From: Megaustenia siamemsis
Lineage: Eukaryota; Mollusca; Gastropoda; Stylommatophora; Ariophantidae
NCBI GenBank assembly: GCA_032433765.1
Contig: JAVIAB010000051.1
Coordinates: 80,312,244 to 80,376,243, forward strand
Direction of reading: 5' to 3'
DNA length: 64,000 bases
Positions within the stretch are counted from its first letter, which is position 1. Each line of letters opens with the position of its first letter. Shown piece after piece: positions 45,718-56,821 of this stretch. A program made the translations under genes and the position numbers. The notes under the pieces are model-generated. The model was given only the letters and a program-made list of their open reading frames with translations. It made no database searches and was not told the origin of the DNA.

Positions 45718-45912
45718 ATGACAGGGAACAGTTGGCTGTGTTCACTTTCTGTGCGGTTTCGCCTTATGTCTTTTGGCGAGTGCTGAGACTGTTATGATGG
45801 GGACTACAGTTACCTTTCTTTGTTTGGGAGATGAGATATTAATTCGGATGATTACGCTGGCACGGGCGGTTGAGCAATTATGGATTTTAATTCGTTTGCA
45901 ATGAGTTTACCT
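45718..45912 (+). repeat. Dispersed repeat J, copy 2 (3' part only)
   Basis: Shares ggctgtgttcactttctgtg, cggtttcgccttatgtcttt and the block to ttaattcgtttgca with copies 3 and 4. It is truncated on the left relative to copies 1 and 4. Confidence 0.9.
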
Positions 45913-45942
45913 CGTTGTAAGACATTACAGTTGATTTCTTTG

Positions 45943-46345
45943 TCCTGCCATTTGCTTGCTTGCTTACGTTCGACCGATGACTAAAGTATTCTAGAGTATT
46001 CGTAGACTGTAAAATTCCTCTTCGTCATCCGCCCTTAAAAGGACGTTAAGTGGACGTGCCTGCGTTGTGTTGTGGTTTGCAGTATAACTGTTATATTTGC
46101 GGCTTTCGGCCCAACACATCCGACTTCAGTACGACATTTTTGAGTACTGGGTTGTCTTCCCTCTTCGATCCCTGCTTTCTTGACAAGACTAGGCAGGTTG
46201 GACTGTTACTAGAGGCACCGCGGAGAGGTGGAGCAGGGTCTGGATGGTTTTGGTTTACCGATCCTGGCGCAAGCCATCAGCTGTGGGTCGCTGACAACTT
46301 CCAGCTCTGGTGCTGGGAGGCGCGCCTTCGCCTCCGTCCTGCCAT
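45943..46345 (+). repeat. Dispersed repeat K, copy 1
   Basis: Colinear with 59190-59550: shared blocks cgactaaag/cgatgactaaag, tgcgttgtgttgtggtttgc, acacatccgacttcag and catcagctgtg. It is GC-richer than its surroundings. Open frames differ between copies, so it is probably non-coding. Class unknown. Confidence 0.85.
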
Positions 46346-46726
46346 TTGATGTTGATAATCGTTTGAAGGCAAGGCACGTGAAAGCTGTTTAACATTTACT
46401 CCTACACTGCATAGGTAGTCCAAGTTTCTGATTCGTATAGAAGTGTACTAAGCACACAACTTTGGTAAATTCGAATCTTTGTCTTAAATGTTAGTTTGAT
46501 GTTCGCCCATGCTCTTTAAGTTTACCAAATGTCAAAGCTGTTTTTTTATTCGGGAATTTCTTCTTCAAGGGAGACGGTGGTTGTGAGATAGGCGAACTTC
46601 TCGCAGATTTAACGGGTGTGTTCCAGGGAAAAACGGATTAACATGCAAAATTCAGTTCCTTGTCTGTAGGAACTTTGTTAGTTAGCTGGCGAACGGAAAA
46701 AAGGGTGTGCTATTTAATTATATAGC

Positions 46727-47027
46727 GGGTACAAATAATAATACATAAATATTATTATATGGGGAACTTCCGAGGCGATAATAGGGAATAATAGAACAAA
46801 GAAGTATGTGTTAGCACTCGGAAAAATTGACAGACAAACAACAATAGAAAAAAACGAAGAACAATATATGGTCCGAAGTGGGATCGAACCCGTACTCAGT
46901 GGCACCGCGCCTTGCCACGAGAAGCCGAACGCTTGGCACACTACCACGCAGCCAACTAAAAAATTGGCTATTGCAGTAGTGTCAATTTTTCCGAGTGCTA
47001 ACACATACTTCTTTGTTCTATTATTCC
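46727..47027 (-). mobile_element. SINE2 with inverted 5' segment, 13-bp TSD
   Basis: TSD ttaattatatagc at 46714-46726 and 47028-47040. The main part is on the minus strand: tRNA-like head, B-box gggttcgatcccac near 46885, and ATT-rich tail at the left. The rightmost ~48 bp (46979-47027) is an exact inverted copy of an internal segment (46785-46833: ggaataatagaacaaagaag and following). This is the structure expected from twin priming or end inversion during integration. Confidence 0.92.
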
Positions 47028-47040
47028 TTAATTATATAGC

Positions 47041-47861
47041 TCCGGGAATGGCTACACTTTGCTGAAGCACCACCGTTCTTTTAGATACTTATTGACAGGG
47101 AGAATAAATTACACGATCTAGCTAGATTGTCAATAATTGACTGCAGAACGAAATGATCGTGAGCAACCAGTGCTGCATCATCAGTGAATAGAAGATCCTT
47201 GATTAGGTTATTGTTTTCCTACTGTTGGATCCTAACAAGGGTGGAACCGACATTATTGTTTGCTTGCTATGTCTGGACGAACAATGTGGAGACAGTGTTT
47301 TGTCCAAAACACACAATCCCGGTCTCTGCTCCTTTTTGAAACGTTCCGAAGAAGGGACGAGGCCCTAACGTTCGGAACCAAAGTAGAGTTGCAGGGGGTT
47401 CCAGAAGATCAATAATAGCCACCTACTGCCTTAGGGTCCTTTCCTCCGGATTTTCTGTTTTCGTTTACTCCCGTAGCCTTCGAACTCTCCCGAGTATTCT
47501 CCAAAGGCAGTGAGTGAACTGAACAAGAAAGTCGCTGTCGAAAATATGCATTCGTCGGTGCAGCAGTGGAAACAATGACCTATCACCGATAGATCTATCC
47601 CGACTGAAAAGAAGAATAAATATCCACTTAACGATAATTTCACCATTCACCAACCTGTCATAAGTTAAAGTAACTTACTAAATCCAGGCAGCACACCGCG
47701 TGTAACTGGCGTATTTCGAAAACACCACACACTGTAACGGAAAACGCTGTAAAATAACGGACACCATATTGAGATGTCAAAAACAAAAAAGAAACAACTG
47801 ATAATATAATTTGGCCAATAAAAAGATAGAAGGATCAAAACACAACTCAACTAGCCTTTAA
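47041..47861. other. Intergenic, nothing recognised
   Basis: Includes a short segment at ~47337-47382 (cgttccgaagaagggacgag, then gccctaacgttcggaacc) resembling terminal motifs of Penelope-like elements. No gene. Confidence 0.45.
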
Positions 47862-48030
47862 TAAATGTTCGAAAACACACGACTAAAAGGTCAACTACGA
47901 AAAAGATGGATTGATGAAATATTAGAAACACTAGGAAACAACAGCAGAGGCCAACAGAAGAGCAGAAGACCTCAAACCTTCCCTTAAGGCTGAAAGGCAA
48001 ATGAGGAAGAAACTGGCTAGAGATATCGCT
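47862..48030 (+). mobile_element. LINE-I C-terminal fragment, copy 2
   Basis: Contains cgactaaaaggtcaactacg and agatggattgatgaaatatt, then RRPQTF-like sequence and caaatgaggaagaaactggc. Same family as 44.2 kb. Confidence 0.65.
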
Positions 48031-48474
48031 ATACAGCAGTTTGTCCTGGTAAGGGTAGCGCAGGAGTCTGCAGTGTCTGTTCATGAACTTGGAGTTTTTT
48101 AACAGTAGGTGTATGGTATCCTATATGTAGGCAGGTTTGGAATTATATGACTCTTTTAGAGAGTTACCCTTATAAGCCTAGTAACAGCTAAGACAATCAT
48201 CCATGTTATTGAATCCTGGATACGAAATCTCAAACTTATTCTTTGCAATATTACTACTTTGACAGTTAGTGTGATTAAGCGTTTGACACTGCATGAGTCA
48301 CCCGACCCTGGATATGAACTAACAAACCTATTCTTGTAATATTTTGACCGACCTCATGTCAAATCTTTAACTTTGTCACTACGAAGAGACATTGTATCGA
48401 TTGTCGATAAGCCTTACTGCTACAAACATCGCAACTTACGTTGTCCTAATAACTTCATGTCAACTATACACGAT

Positions 48475-48717
48475 AACCTAAGTGGTTAGTGAACTAGACT
48501 ACAAAGGGCAAAAGATCTGGTTCGATCCTGATCGACGGCTTCCGGGTTCACTCAGCCTTTAATGGGTACCGGACTTTTTTCTGGGAAAGTAAAGCGGCAC
48601 GGGCGTAATACCGATCACATGACCTAAAAAATCATGCCTGTAAGGTCTGTAAAAACTATGATCACTAACACCATATTCCCTATACGCCACTTGGCGTGAC
48701 GGGTCTCTTTACTTTTT
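48475..48717 (+). mobile_element. SINE1, head slightly truncated, 12-bp TSD
   Basis: TSD actatacacgat at 48463-48474 and 48718-48729. It starts within the A-box region (aacctaagtggttagtgaac), keeps ggttcgatcctgatcgacgg and a complete 3' end. Confidence 0.94.
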
Positions 48718-48831
48718 ACTATACACGATTACTGTAAATGTTCACACTTCATCTTTCACACTCATTTACATAGCTGTCACAATCTCATTAATTTATACGC
48801 GCGAATCTGCTACCGATATTATCTCCCGTAA

Positions 48832-48832
<1 letters not shown>

Positions 48833-48879
<47 letters not shown>

Positions 48880-49310
48880 GAGTGCCGTCGCCGCAACGAA
48901 GGTTGGCTACCATGGAGCGCCATTCTGCTCTGTCTCTTGCTTTGATAGTGCAGGTTGTCATAGGCTGATTTGTCCATCTTTTGATGTTACTCGTCCATGC
49001 TAGTCTTGGCCTGCCTCTGCCTCTTTTACCTTGTATTTTCCCCTCCAGGATTACTTCTAGTAGGCTGTTGTGTCTTTTAACAGGCTAAAAAATCGCACTT
49101 GTCTTGTTTGAATTGTGCTTAGTAGTTCCCTTTTAATTTTTAATTGTTTTAAGACTTCATCGTTTGTTTTCTTTTCCTTCCATCCAATTCTACATATTCT
49201 TCTATATATGCATATTTCAAAAGCTTCAATTCTCTGTTCTGTTTTTTTAACTAATGTCCATGTTTCTGTACCATATAGGAATATTGAGAAGATGTAACAT
49301 TCTCCAGTGA
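48833..49310 (-). mobile_element. RTE-C 3' insertion with long (ATC)n tail
   Basis: On the plus strand a run of ~15 atc triplets (48833-48879) is the element's (GAT)n tail. The coding end follows: complement of [34 protein letters not shown], then [18 protein letters not shown], ending near the GAETWTL block. The TSD is unclear. Confidence 0.9.
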
Positions 49311-50008
49311 TTAACTACTCTAAACCTATACACTGTTTACTTCTATATCTATCACTTGCTTGAATTAAAATTCAAATTATTCCAAAATCCTGCCCAAAAC
49401 CATTTTCTTCATTCAGATGTTATTCTATTCTGTACCGTCTCTCTCAACAGCCAAGGATCAACAATACCGGACTCCTATATCGCTGCGTTTTCAACTCTTT
49501 TTCTCAGTTCTACTTTTTCTAAATTTACGTCTCTTAAATATTATTTGTTGTAAACTTAGTTTATCCCTCGTGAACTGTAAACCCTCTTTTCTATCTCTTC
49601 TCTTCCTTCATAGCTGTACCCCTCCTATTGTCTCCCATTGTGTAACACTGCGTGTTGTTTATTGACAGTTCTTACTTAAAGTTTGCCCTGCATTTGTTTC
49701 GGACACTAATCATGACTTCTATGTAGTTCACTGGATGAATGTTTTGTGCTTTTCTCAGTTTTGGGAAGGTATCAGCAACTAGGTCACCAAGAAAGATCCA
49801 ATCACTGTACACGTACTGCACATGGCATTTCCTGGTGCAATCTCAGATATACCAGTGTTATAGTTTCAATGGTTTTACTGTTTTGAAACTGAAGTATAAT
49901 GTTACGGACCCTCTTTTTCACGTTTTCCAACTACTTCGGTTGTTTTATGCCCAAAGTACTTATATATATCATCCGTCCCAGATTAAAATATACACTAGTT
50001 ATCATATA
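49311..50008. other. Intergenic, nothing recognised
   Basis: Short open frames only. Confidence 0.5.
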
Positions 50009-50025
50009 CTTTAACATCGAGATTA

Positions 50026-50735
50026 ATTACTTAATGAAATAAACATGACAAGCAAAAAATATGAATATAAAAAAGACTAAAACTATGATCATAAATAAAG
50101 AAAATACTCAAAACCCACAAGTGGATATCAAAATTGAAGGAATAGACATGGAGACAGTTCAGAACCACAACTACCTTGGACATACTATAACCAGTGATGG
50201 AAAATGTACAACAGAAATAAACACAAGATTAAGAATGGCAAAAAGTAATTTTAATGTCATGAAGAACATACTAACATCAAAACAAATAACACCAAGGCTA
50301 AAACTAAGAATAGCAAAATGTTACATCTTCTCAATATTCCTATATGGTGCAGAAACATGGACATTAGACAAGAAAACAGAACAGAGAATTGAAATCTTTG
50401 AAATGTGGATATATAGAAGAATAGATAGAATTGGATGGAAGGAAAAGAAAACAAACGATAAAGTCTTAAAACAACTAAAAATGAAAAGAGAACTACTAAA
50501 CTCAATTCAAACAAGACAAATGCGATTTTTGGGCCATGTTAAAAGACACAACAGCCTACTAAAAGTAATCCTGGAGGGGAAATACAAGGTAAAAGAGGCA
50601 GAGGCAGACCAAGACTAAAATGGACGAGTAACATCAAAAGATGGACAAACCAGCCTATGACAACCTGCACCATCAGAGCAGAGTGGTGCTCCATGGTAGC
50701 CAACCTTCGATGCGGAGATGGCACTCGATGATGAT
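50026..50735 (+). mobile_element. RTE-C insertion, well preserved, 17-bp imperfect TSD
   Basis: The open frame from 50061 runs 185 codons: [80 protein letters not shown] and [17 protein letters not shown] 1-bp frameshift then affects the GRGRPR region. TSD ctttaacatcgagatta at 50009-50025 and ctttaagatcgagatta at 50736-50752 (16 of 17). Confidence 0.92.
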
Positions 50736-50829
50736 CTTTAAGATCGAGATTAGGTGAAACAAATAGCCTGAACACTGCACATAAAGGAACCTATGTTTTT
50801 GTTTAAGCTTGATGCTAGAACTGTATCTT

Positions 50830-50914
50830 AATGCTGATGTAAATCATAACACCATTGATGCTGATGTAAATCATGACACCATTGATGCTGATGTAAATCA
50901 TGACACCGTTGATG
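50830..50914. repeat. 27-bp tandem repeat, ~3 copies
   Basis: The unit is built on atgctgatgtaaatcatgac then accattg. Confidence 0.9.
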
Positions 50915-51037
50915 GAAGGTCGATACAACACCATTAACAAAAGCTTCATATTGTGTGACCTGATATGGTGAAGAAATACCCAAGATTTCGCCGATATCAT
51001 TTAGAGTGTTTACGGCATCGCTGAAGAAAGATTCATA

Positions 51038-51195
51038 CTTCAGTCTCCTACTTAAACTGAATCTTGACAGGATGTTAACATGAGACCAGTCAGGAAATAC
51101 TTCAATCTCCTACTTAAACTGAAATTTGACAGGATGTTAACATGAGACCAGTCAGGAAATACTTCAATCTCCTACTTAAACTGAATCTTGACAGG
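51038..51195. repeat. 62-bp tandem repeat, ~2.5 copies
   Basis: The unit runs cttcaatctcctacttaaac, then tga(a)tcttgacaggatgtta, then acatgagaccagtcaggaaa-ta. It runs directly into repeat J copy 3. Confidence 0.92.
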
Positions 51196-51520
51196 ACCAC
51201 AAGTACTGAGTTAAGTGCTCTGTGCACACCGTGAGCTGTGCGTTTCATCCGTTTTGATAGTGTCTCGATATGGCGATTGCTTACGATGAATGATAGTATC
51301 TTATAATGGGAAACAAATGGCTGTGTTCACTTTCTGTGAAGTTTCGCCTTATGTCTTTTGGCGTGTGCTGAGACTGTTGTGATGGGGACTGCAGCTACCT
51401 TTCTTTGTTTGGGAGATGAGATATTAATTCCGATGATTCCACTGGCACGGGCGGTTGAACAATGTTTTTTTTTTGTTCGTTTGCAGTGATACCGGGGCCT
51501 TCCATAACCATCACCATGAC
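51186..51520 (+). repeat. Dispersed repeat J, copy 3
   Basis: Contains tgagttaagtgctctgtgca, ctgtgcgtttcatccgtttt, ggctgtgttcactttctgtg and the right end gataccggggccttccataa. The right edge matches copies 1 and 4. Confidence 0.9.
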
Positions 51521-51933
51521 TTCCAGGCGGTCTGTTGGCTTGTAAGCGGGGAAGTCAATAAATAAGTCAGAAAGTGATTCGCTTTAGCAAGAGAATTGAA
51601 TTGGTGAAACTAAAGGTGTCATTAGGTGGTAGCAAACATCCAACTTTATGATTTCGTTAGGCAGGGGACGCTGTCGCAGTAGCAAAAGGCCTGAACTGAG
51701 GACGTGTACAAGTACAAGCCAAGATCAGTGTGCTGTTGTGCGTTGTTTTTTTTGGGGGGTGGGGGGAGGGGGAGAGAAAATAGCAGTCTGCAAATGATTG
51801 ATACATTTCCTGTTTATGCTGACATTGTTTGGGTGCATTATGGGTATACACATTTCTCAAGGACGCGGCAAAATTGTTGATGGAATCCGACATGGACGTC
51901 CTACTCAGATTGCAACAGAAGCGTCTGTGCGGC
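51521..51933. other. Intergenic, nothing recognised
   Basis: Contains a G-rich run near 51750-51775. No gene. Confidence 0.5.
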
Positions 51934-52932
51934 GGTTGTAGGGGATGATTAAAGGTGAGAGGCGAGGAACGGTTGTAGGGGATGATTAAAGGTGAGAGGC
52001 GAGGAACGGTTGTAGGGGATGATTAAAGGTGAGAGGCGAGGAACGGTTGTAGGGGACGATTAAAGGTGAGAGGCGAGGAACGGTTGTAGGGGATGATTAA
52101 AGGTGAGAGGCGAGGAACGGTTGTAGGGGATGATTAAAGGTGAGAGGCGAGGAACGGTTGTAGGGGATGATTAAAGGTGGGAGGCGACGAACGGCTGTAG
52201 GGGATGATTAAAGGTGGGAGGCGAGGAACGGTTGTAGGGGATGATTAAAGGTGAGAGGCGAGGAACGGTTGTAGGGGATGATTAAAGGTGAGAGGCGAGG
52301 AACGGTTGTAGGGGATGATTAAAGGTGAGAGGCGAGGAACGGTTGTAGGGGATGATTAAAGGTAGGAGGCGACGAACGGTTGTAGGGGATGATTAAAGGT
52401 GGGAGGCGAGGAACGGTTGTAGGGGGTGATTAAAGGTGGGAGGCGAGGAACGGTTGTAGGGGATGATTAAAGGTGGGAGGCGAGGAACGGTTGTAGGGGA
52501 TGATTAAAGGTGAGAGGCGAGGAACGGTTGTAGGGGATGATTAAAGGTGGGAGGCGACGAACGGTTGTAGGGGATGATTAAAGGTGGGAGGCGAGGAACG
52601 GTTGTAGGGGGTGATTAAAGGTGGGAGGCGAGGAACGGTTGTAGGGGGTGATTAAAGGTGGGAGGCGAGGAACGGTTGTAGGGGATGATTAAAGGTGGGA
52701 GGCGAGGAACGGTTGTAGGGGGTGATTAAAGGTGGGAGGCGAGGAACGGTTGTAGGGGATGATTAAAGGTGAGAGGCGAGGAACGGTTGTAGGGGATGAT
52801 TAAAGGTGGGAGGCGAGGAACGGTTGTAGGGGATGATTAAAGGTGAGAGGCGAGGAACGGTTGTAGGGGATGATTAAAGGTGGGAGGCGAGGAACGGTTG
52901 TAGGGGATGATTAAAGGTGGGAGGCGAGGAAC
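51934..52932. repeat. 37-bp minisatellite, 27 copies
   Basis: The unit is ggttgtaggggatgattaaa then ggtg(a/g)gaggcgaggaac. Variants gtgggaggcgacgaac and gggggtgatt recur in ordered groups. Copies are highly uniform, so the array is young or homogenised. The plus strand is strongly G-rich. Confidence 0.98.
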
Positions 52933-53420
52933 GATAGGCAGTGTAGCAAATGCAAATGGCTGTTCGCATGGATCTAGGCTACAATATAATGCACGTTCGA
53001 CTGACTTTCCGGAATGTGTGATAACTGTGGTTAACCACATACAATGCGATATTCTGGCCCTGAATGCAAATAAAAGCATTTAATGTCTCTGGAATTTGAT
53101 CACCGATAATACGATAGGATAAGTCCATAGAAAATTGGTTTAAATTGTGCTGAAAAATAGACGCATTATTCAGGTGAAAAATTATAAGTTATCGTATTTA
53201 TTTTTTTTTTAAACAGCCATTAGTGACTTTCCTTCATAGTATCCCATTCATGTCTAATCGCTACGGAGTTTGTGTGTATGAGTGTTTTTGTGTTTGTGTG
53301 TGGACCGCTTGTTTGTGGTGTATGTGTGCGAGTATGTTATTACGTCTCTTGTCTGTGTTTGTTACTTTTCAACGCCGAGAGCCGTCGCTGAACGCCCTGC
53401 AGTATGTAGAGGTGCAAAGA
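52933..53420. other. Intergenic, nothing recognised
   Basis: Has a tgtgtttgtgtgtg-type purine/pyrimidine run near 53270-53330. Open frames are short and compositional. Confidence 0.5.
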
Positions 53421-53523
53421 CATCAAGATGCATCAAGAAGCATCAAGATGCATCAAGATGCATCAAGATACATCACGATACACCAAGATACATCAAGATG
53501 CATCAAGATACATCAAGATACAT
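53421..53523. repeat. 10-bp tandem repeat (catcaagatg/a), ~10 copies
   Basis: Decamers catcaagatg, catcaagata and catcacgata in succession. Confidence 0.95.
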
Positions 53524-53535
53524 AGAAAAGCAAAC

Positions 53536-53720
53536 CTGCTGTAAAGATGATGATAATAATGAAAAAGAAAAAAGTGGTATGGTAACAGCTTTACGTAGGT
53601 GAGAAACAAAACAAAAGTGGAACGATGTTTCGGTCAATTAGGGCTTCAGCTGGAACAATAAACAACACAAATATACATATAGGGATGTACACAGAAATCT
53701 AACTACACATGGAATATTTC
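53536..53720 (-). mobile_element. PLE terminal segment, solo fragment
   Basis: The block gtggtatggtaacagcttta, a diverged hammerhead-like stretch (cgatgtttcggtcaattagg gcttcagctg on the plus strand) and aacaataaacaacacaaata match the PLE end at 42131-42260. Left of it, gctgtaaagatgatgataat also matches the flank of the 18.6 kb copy, so the repeat unit extends to ~53536. Confidence 0.85.
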
Positions 53721-53949
53721 ACTGAGTTGTCATCTTAAGGGGTAAACTAAGGTTACCTCCAGCTGTAGAGCCCTAAAAGCTACAACATGTAGGGTATTTA
53801 AAATGTCTAGAAACAGTATTCTCAGATGATGGTAAAATGGATAAGTTACAAAAAAAAAAATAAACATAAGATACAGTTAGGCAACAACATATTGTAGCAG
53901 CTTGCCTCTCTAAAAGTCGTGGTGGCTGTTGTTTGTTAGTGTACTCTAA

Positions 53950-54166
53950 AAAGTGGAGGAAAATCTTGTTTCGGACCGACAAGGCTCTGGAGTTCACCCA
54001 TCCTCTAAATATGAACCAATATATTTTTCTGGAAAGTAAAGGCGTCCTGGCGTGATACCGACCACGTAATCCAAAAATGTGCTATGGTCATGAAAAGTAT
54101 AGTCACTGACACCATATTCCCCACACGCCTAGCAAGGCGTGACGGGAACCTTTACTTTACTATTAT
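53950..54166 (+). mobile_element. Old SINE1-related copy, head lost
   Basis: Contains ggagttcacccatcctctaa, ttttctggaaagtaaagg and the end ggcgtgacgggaacctttac. It groups with the 20.4 kb copy rather than young SINE1. Confidence 0.75.
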
Positions 54167-54381
54167 CCCTGTAATATAGAGCAGTAATATCTATCAGCAT
54201 CAAGAAACATCTTATACAAAACATCTTCATTACTACCCTTTGCTACTAGTTACTCACAGCAAGAGTAAGTTAATTACCGTAGAAATGAGGTGACTGATGA
54301 AACTACCCAGAGTGACTAGAAGAGACGTAATTAGAAACTATGAATAAGTAGAGAATCAATCTTAAACACCATACAAAGACT

Positions 54382-54698
54382 AGGGAGCCGCGATAGCTTA
54401 GGGAGCCGCGATAGCTTAGGGAGCCGCGATAGCTTAGGGAGCTGCGATAGCTCAGTGGTTAGTGAACTGGACTACAAAGGACAATAGGTAGGGTTCGATC
54501 CCAACCGACGGCTCCGGTTCACCCAGTCTTTAATGGGTACCGGATTTTTTTCTGGGAAAGTAAAGCGGCACGGGCGTAATACCGACCACATTACCCCAAA
54601 AATCATGTGCTGAAGGTCTGTAAAATGTATGGTCACTAACACCATATTCCCTATACGCCACTTGGCGTGACGGGGGTACTTTGCTTTTTTTTTTACTT
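54382..54698 (+). mobile_element. SINE1 with fourfold-repeated head, 11-bp TSD
   Basis: TSD atacaaagact at 54371-54381 and 54699-54709. The first 18 bp (agggagccgcgatagctt) occur three times before the intact head, so four box-A starts lie in tandem ahead of one body and one T-rich tail. Confidence 0.94.
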
Positions 54699-54773
54699 AT
54701 ACAAAGACTGCATGTAGAGGTTTGATGTAATGCTTTGATCACCTGGAGAGAATTCTTTGTGATTCCACGATAT

Positions 54774-55032
54774 ACAACAAATAGTAAAATACCCCCGTCA
54801 CACCAAGTGGGGTGTAGGGAATATGGTGTTAGTGACCATACATTTTACAGATCTTCGGCACATGATTTTTGGGGTAATGTGGTCGGTATTACGCCCGTGC
54901 CGCTTTACTTTCAAAGAAAAAAATCCGGTACCCGTTAAAGGCTGGGTGAACCGGAAGCCGTCGGTTGAAATCGAACCATACCTCTTGTCCTTTGTAGTCC
55001 AGTTCAATAACTACTGAACTATCGCGGTTCCC
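54774..55032 (-). mobile_element. SINE1, full length, 13-bp TSD
   Basis: TSD gattccacgatat at 54761-54773 and 55033-55045. An RTE-A copy begins at once after the second TSD copy. Confidence 0.94.
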
Positions 55033-55045
55033 GATTCCACGATAT

Positions 55046-55726
55046 CATCATCATCATCAACATGTGCCATACCGGTTGGCGTAGGCGATCATGTCCCTCC
55101 ACAATCTTCTATCTACAGTGCATCGTATCAGTTCTGTTGTTGACTGTTTTCCATGCCATGACACCAAGCTATCCAGTATTTTCTCTCTTTGTCGTTCGCG
55201 ATCTCTCTTTCCTTTTATTTTGCCAGTTGTAACCAAGTATTCCAACTTTCCTCTTCTCATGATGTGCCCGAAAAATGTTGATTGCTTCTTTCTGATGTTT
55301 TTTAAGAGCTCCCTTTTTGTGTTGGCCTCTCTGAGAACTTTCTCATTGGTCTTTTTAGCTGTCCAGGGAACTTTCAACATTCTTCTGAGAAATTCCATCT
55401 CTGTGGCCTCTAATCGTCTTTTAATTTGTTTGTCTATTGTCCATGGTTCGCTTCCATAGGTCAGAATTGGTTCTATATAGCACCGATGAACTCTCTTTCT
55501 CATTTTTATTGATGAAGTCCCCATTAACGTCGTTAGCTGTAAATATAAGGTTGTGATTTGTCATGATTAGTCCAGACAATTTAAGAAGGTAGTATGCCAT
55601 TTCTTTCCTTCTTGGCAGTGACTGTACTAATCGGAGATCGCAGCCATTGTCTCTGCGATCAATACATGAGGTCCTCTATCTGTCATCGCGGTGTGGGGAC
55701 CATAACCGGCACTACTTGTCGGCTGC
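55046..55726 (-). mobile_element. RTE-A copy with retained 5' segment, 11-bp TSD
   Basis: 55046-55510 is an almost uninterrupted RTE-A C-terminus (155 codons: [78 protein letters not shown]). 55512-55726 is the same non-RT 5' segment as at ~10411-10640. TSD ttccacgatat at 55035-55045 and ttccaagatat at 55727-55737 (10 of 11). Its junction between 5' segment and RT ORF differs from that of the 10.1 kb copy. Confidence 0.88.
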
Positions 55727-55737
55727 TTCCAAGATAT

Positions 55738-56439
55738 ACAAAACAAATAAAATAGAGAAGAGGGCTGGTGGCAGACTCAGAGTAAGACAATGTGACACTA
55801 TAAGAGACATTAAAAATAACATGGCAGTAGTGGAGGCAACGTGAAGAACAAGAGCTAAACGTTTGTATCTCCCCCAACATCGGAATGTTTAAAAGAGGAT
55901 GTGAATGAGAAGATGACGATCGTTTTCTAGTTCTGTCTTTAACTACGGAATAGTTATTGTACCATTTACCTTGCTTTGCTTTACTTTACTTTTAATGAAA
56001 AGGTAGCACCTCATTTAACTGGAGTGGTTTTGAAATAAAAATAAAGTTTGGAAATCACTAACTTAGAAGATTCTGTTGCAACCTTTCAAGTTAAAATCAA
56101 AGCGACCAGCCCATTGTAATAAAGAAGTTGCCTTTCCTTCAAAGAATCAAACCAGTAATAAAGCGTCAGTTTATAACTCAGTCTTTTTAGCTACATTGCA
56201 GTTTCCAGACGATAGCGCGTTATCTAATAGCGTGGTCGCTAGAGATTTACAATGGGCGATTCTAGCATTAATTACATCCATGCAATATTAATTTTTTTCT
56301 GGAAATTTCTACTTCACAAAAGTTAAAATTATTGTCGCAATTTCTTAATCAAACTTAATCAGATGTTTTATGTCTGTTGAAAAGAATCGCTGGTCTAATG
56401 GAATATTGGATAATACTGATAGTATTACTGATACTAGGA
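55738..56439. other. Intergenic, nothing recognised
   Basis: Short open frames only. Confidence 0.5.
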
Positions 56440-56545
56440 GATTAACTCGCCAGCCTCCTGTGCTGGATCATATAAAGAAACAACAGGTCATATGCTTTGG
56501 ACATGCAACACGATCACCACCAGACAGCATGCCTCAAAAATAATA
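56440..56545 (+). mobile_element. Short LINE C-terminal fragment
   Basis: The frame QPPVLDHIKKQQVICFGHAT then RSPPDSMP resembles the IKKRRL.W.GHV.R..... motif of LINE C-termini. Confidence 0.5.
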
Positions 56546-56625
56546 TGGACTGCTCTGCCAAGTCAATGGCAGTTTGCATTTTATAGATTGTGCATCATCT
56601 TTTCGTGCGTTGTTGGCTGTATTTA

Positions 56626-56721
56626 TTAGAGTAATTGGGATTTTATGGGCGCAGCCATTGTTGTGTGTGTTACGTCATCACAATGGCTGATTGTATATCC
56701 CTAAAACGGCCGTACTCTAAT
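56626..56721. other. Possible small palindromic element
   Basis: attagagta and tactctaat form terminal inverted repeats ~95 bp apart, with ccattgttgtg/cacaatgg pairing inside. MITE-like, but only one copy is present here. Confidence 0.35.
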
Positions 56722-56821
56722 AGTGAAAGGCGGAATGGAGTTTCGTGTATAACTTTGCAACACCAGGGTCACTCCCGGGGGTTCATGTTAGTCAGGAGGG
56801 ATTCATAATTTGACAAATTCA

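Noticed and set aside
53223..53602. Two ~100-codon frames with decameric repeats
   Set aside because: Driven by the 10-bp catcaagatg repeat and T/G-rich sequence. No domain is seen.
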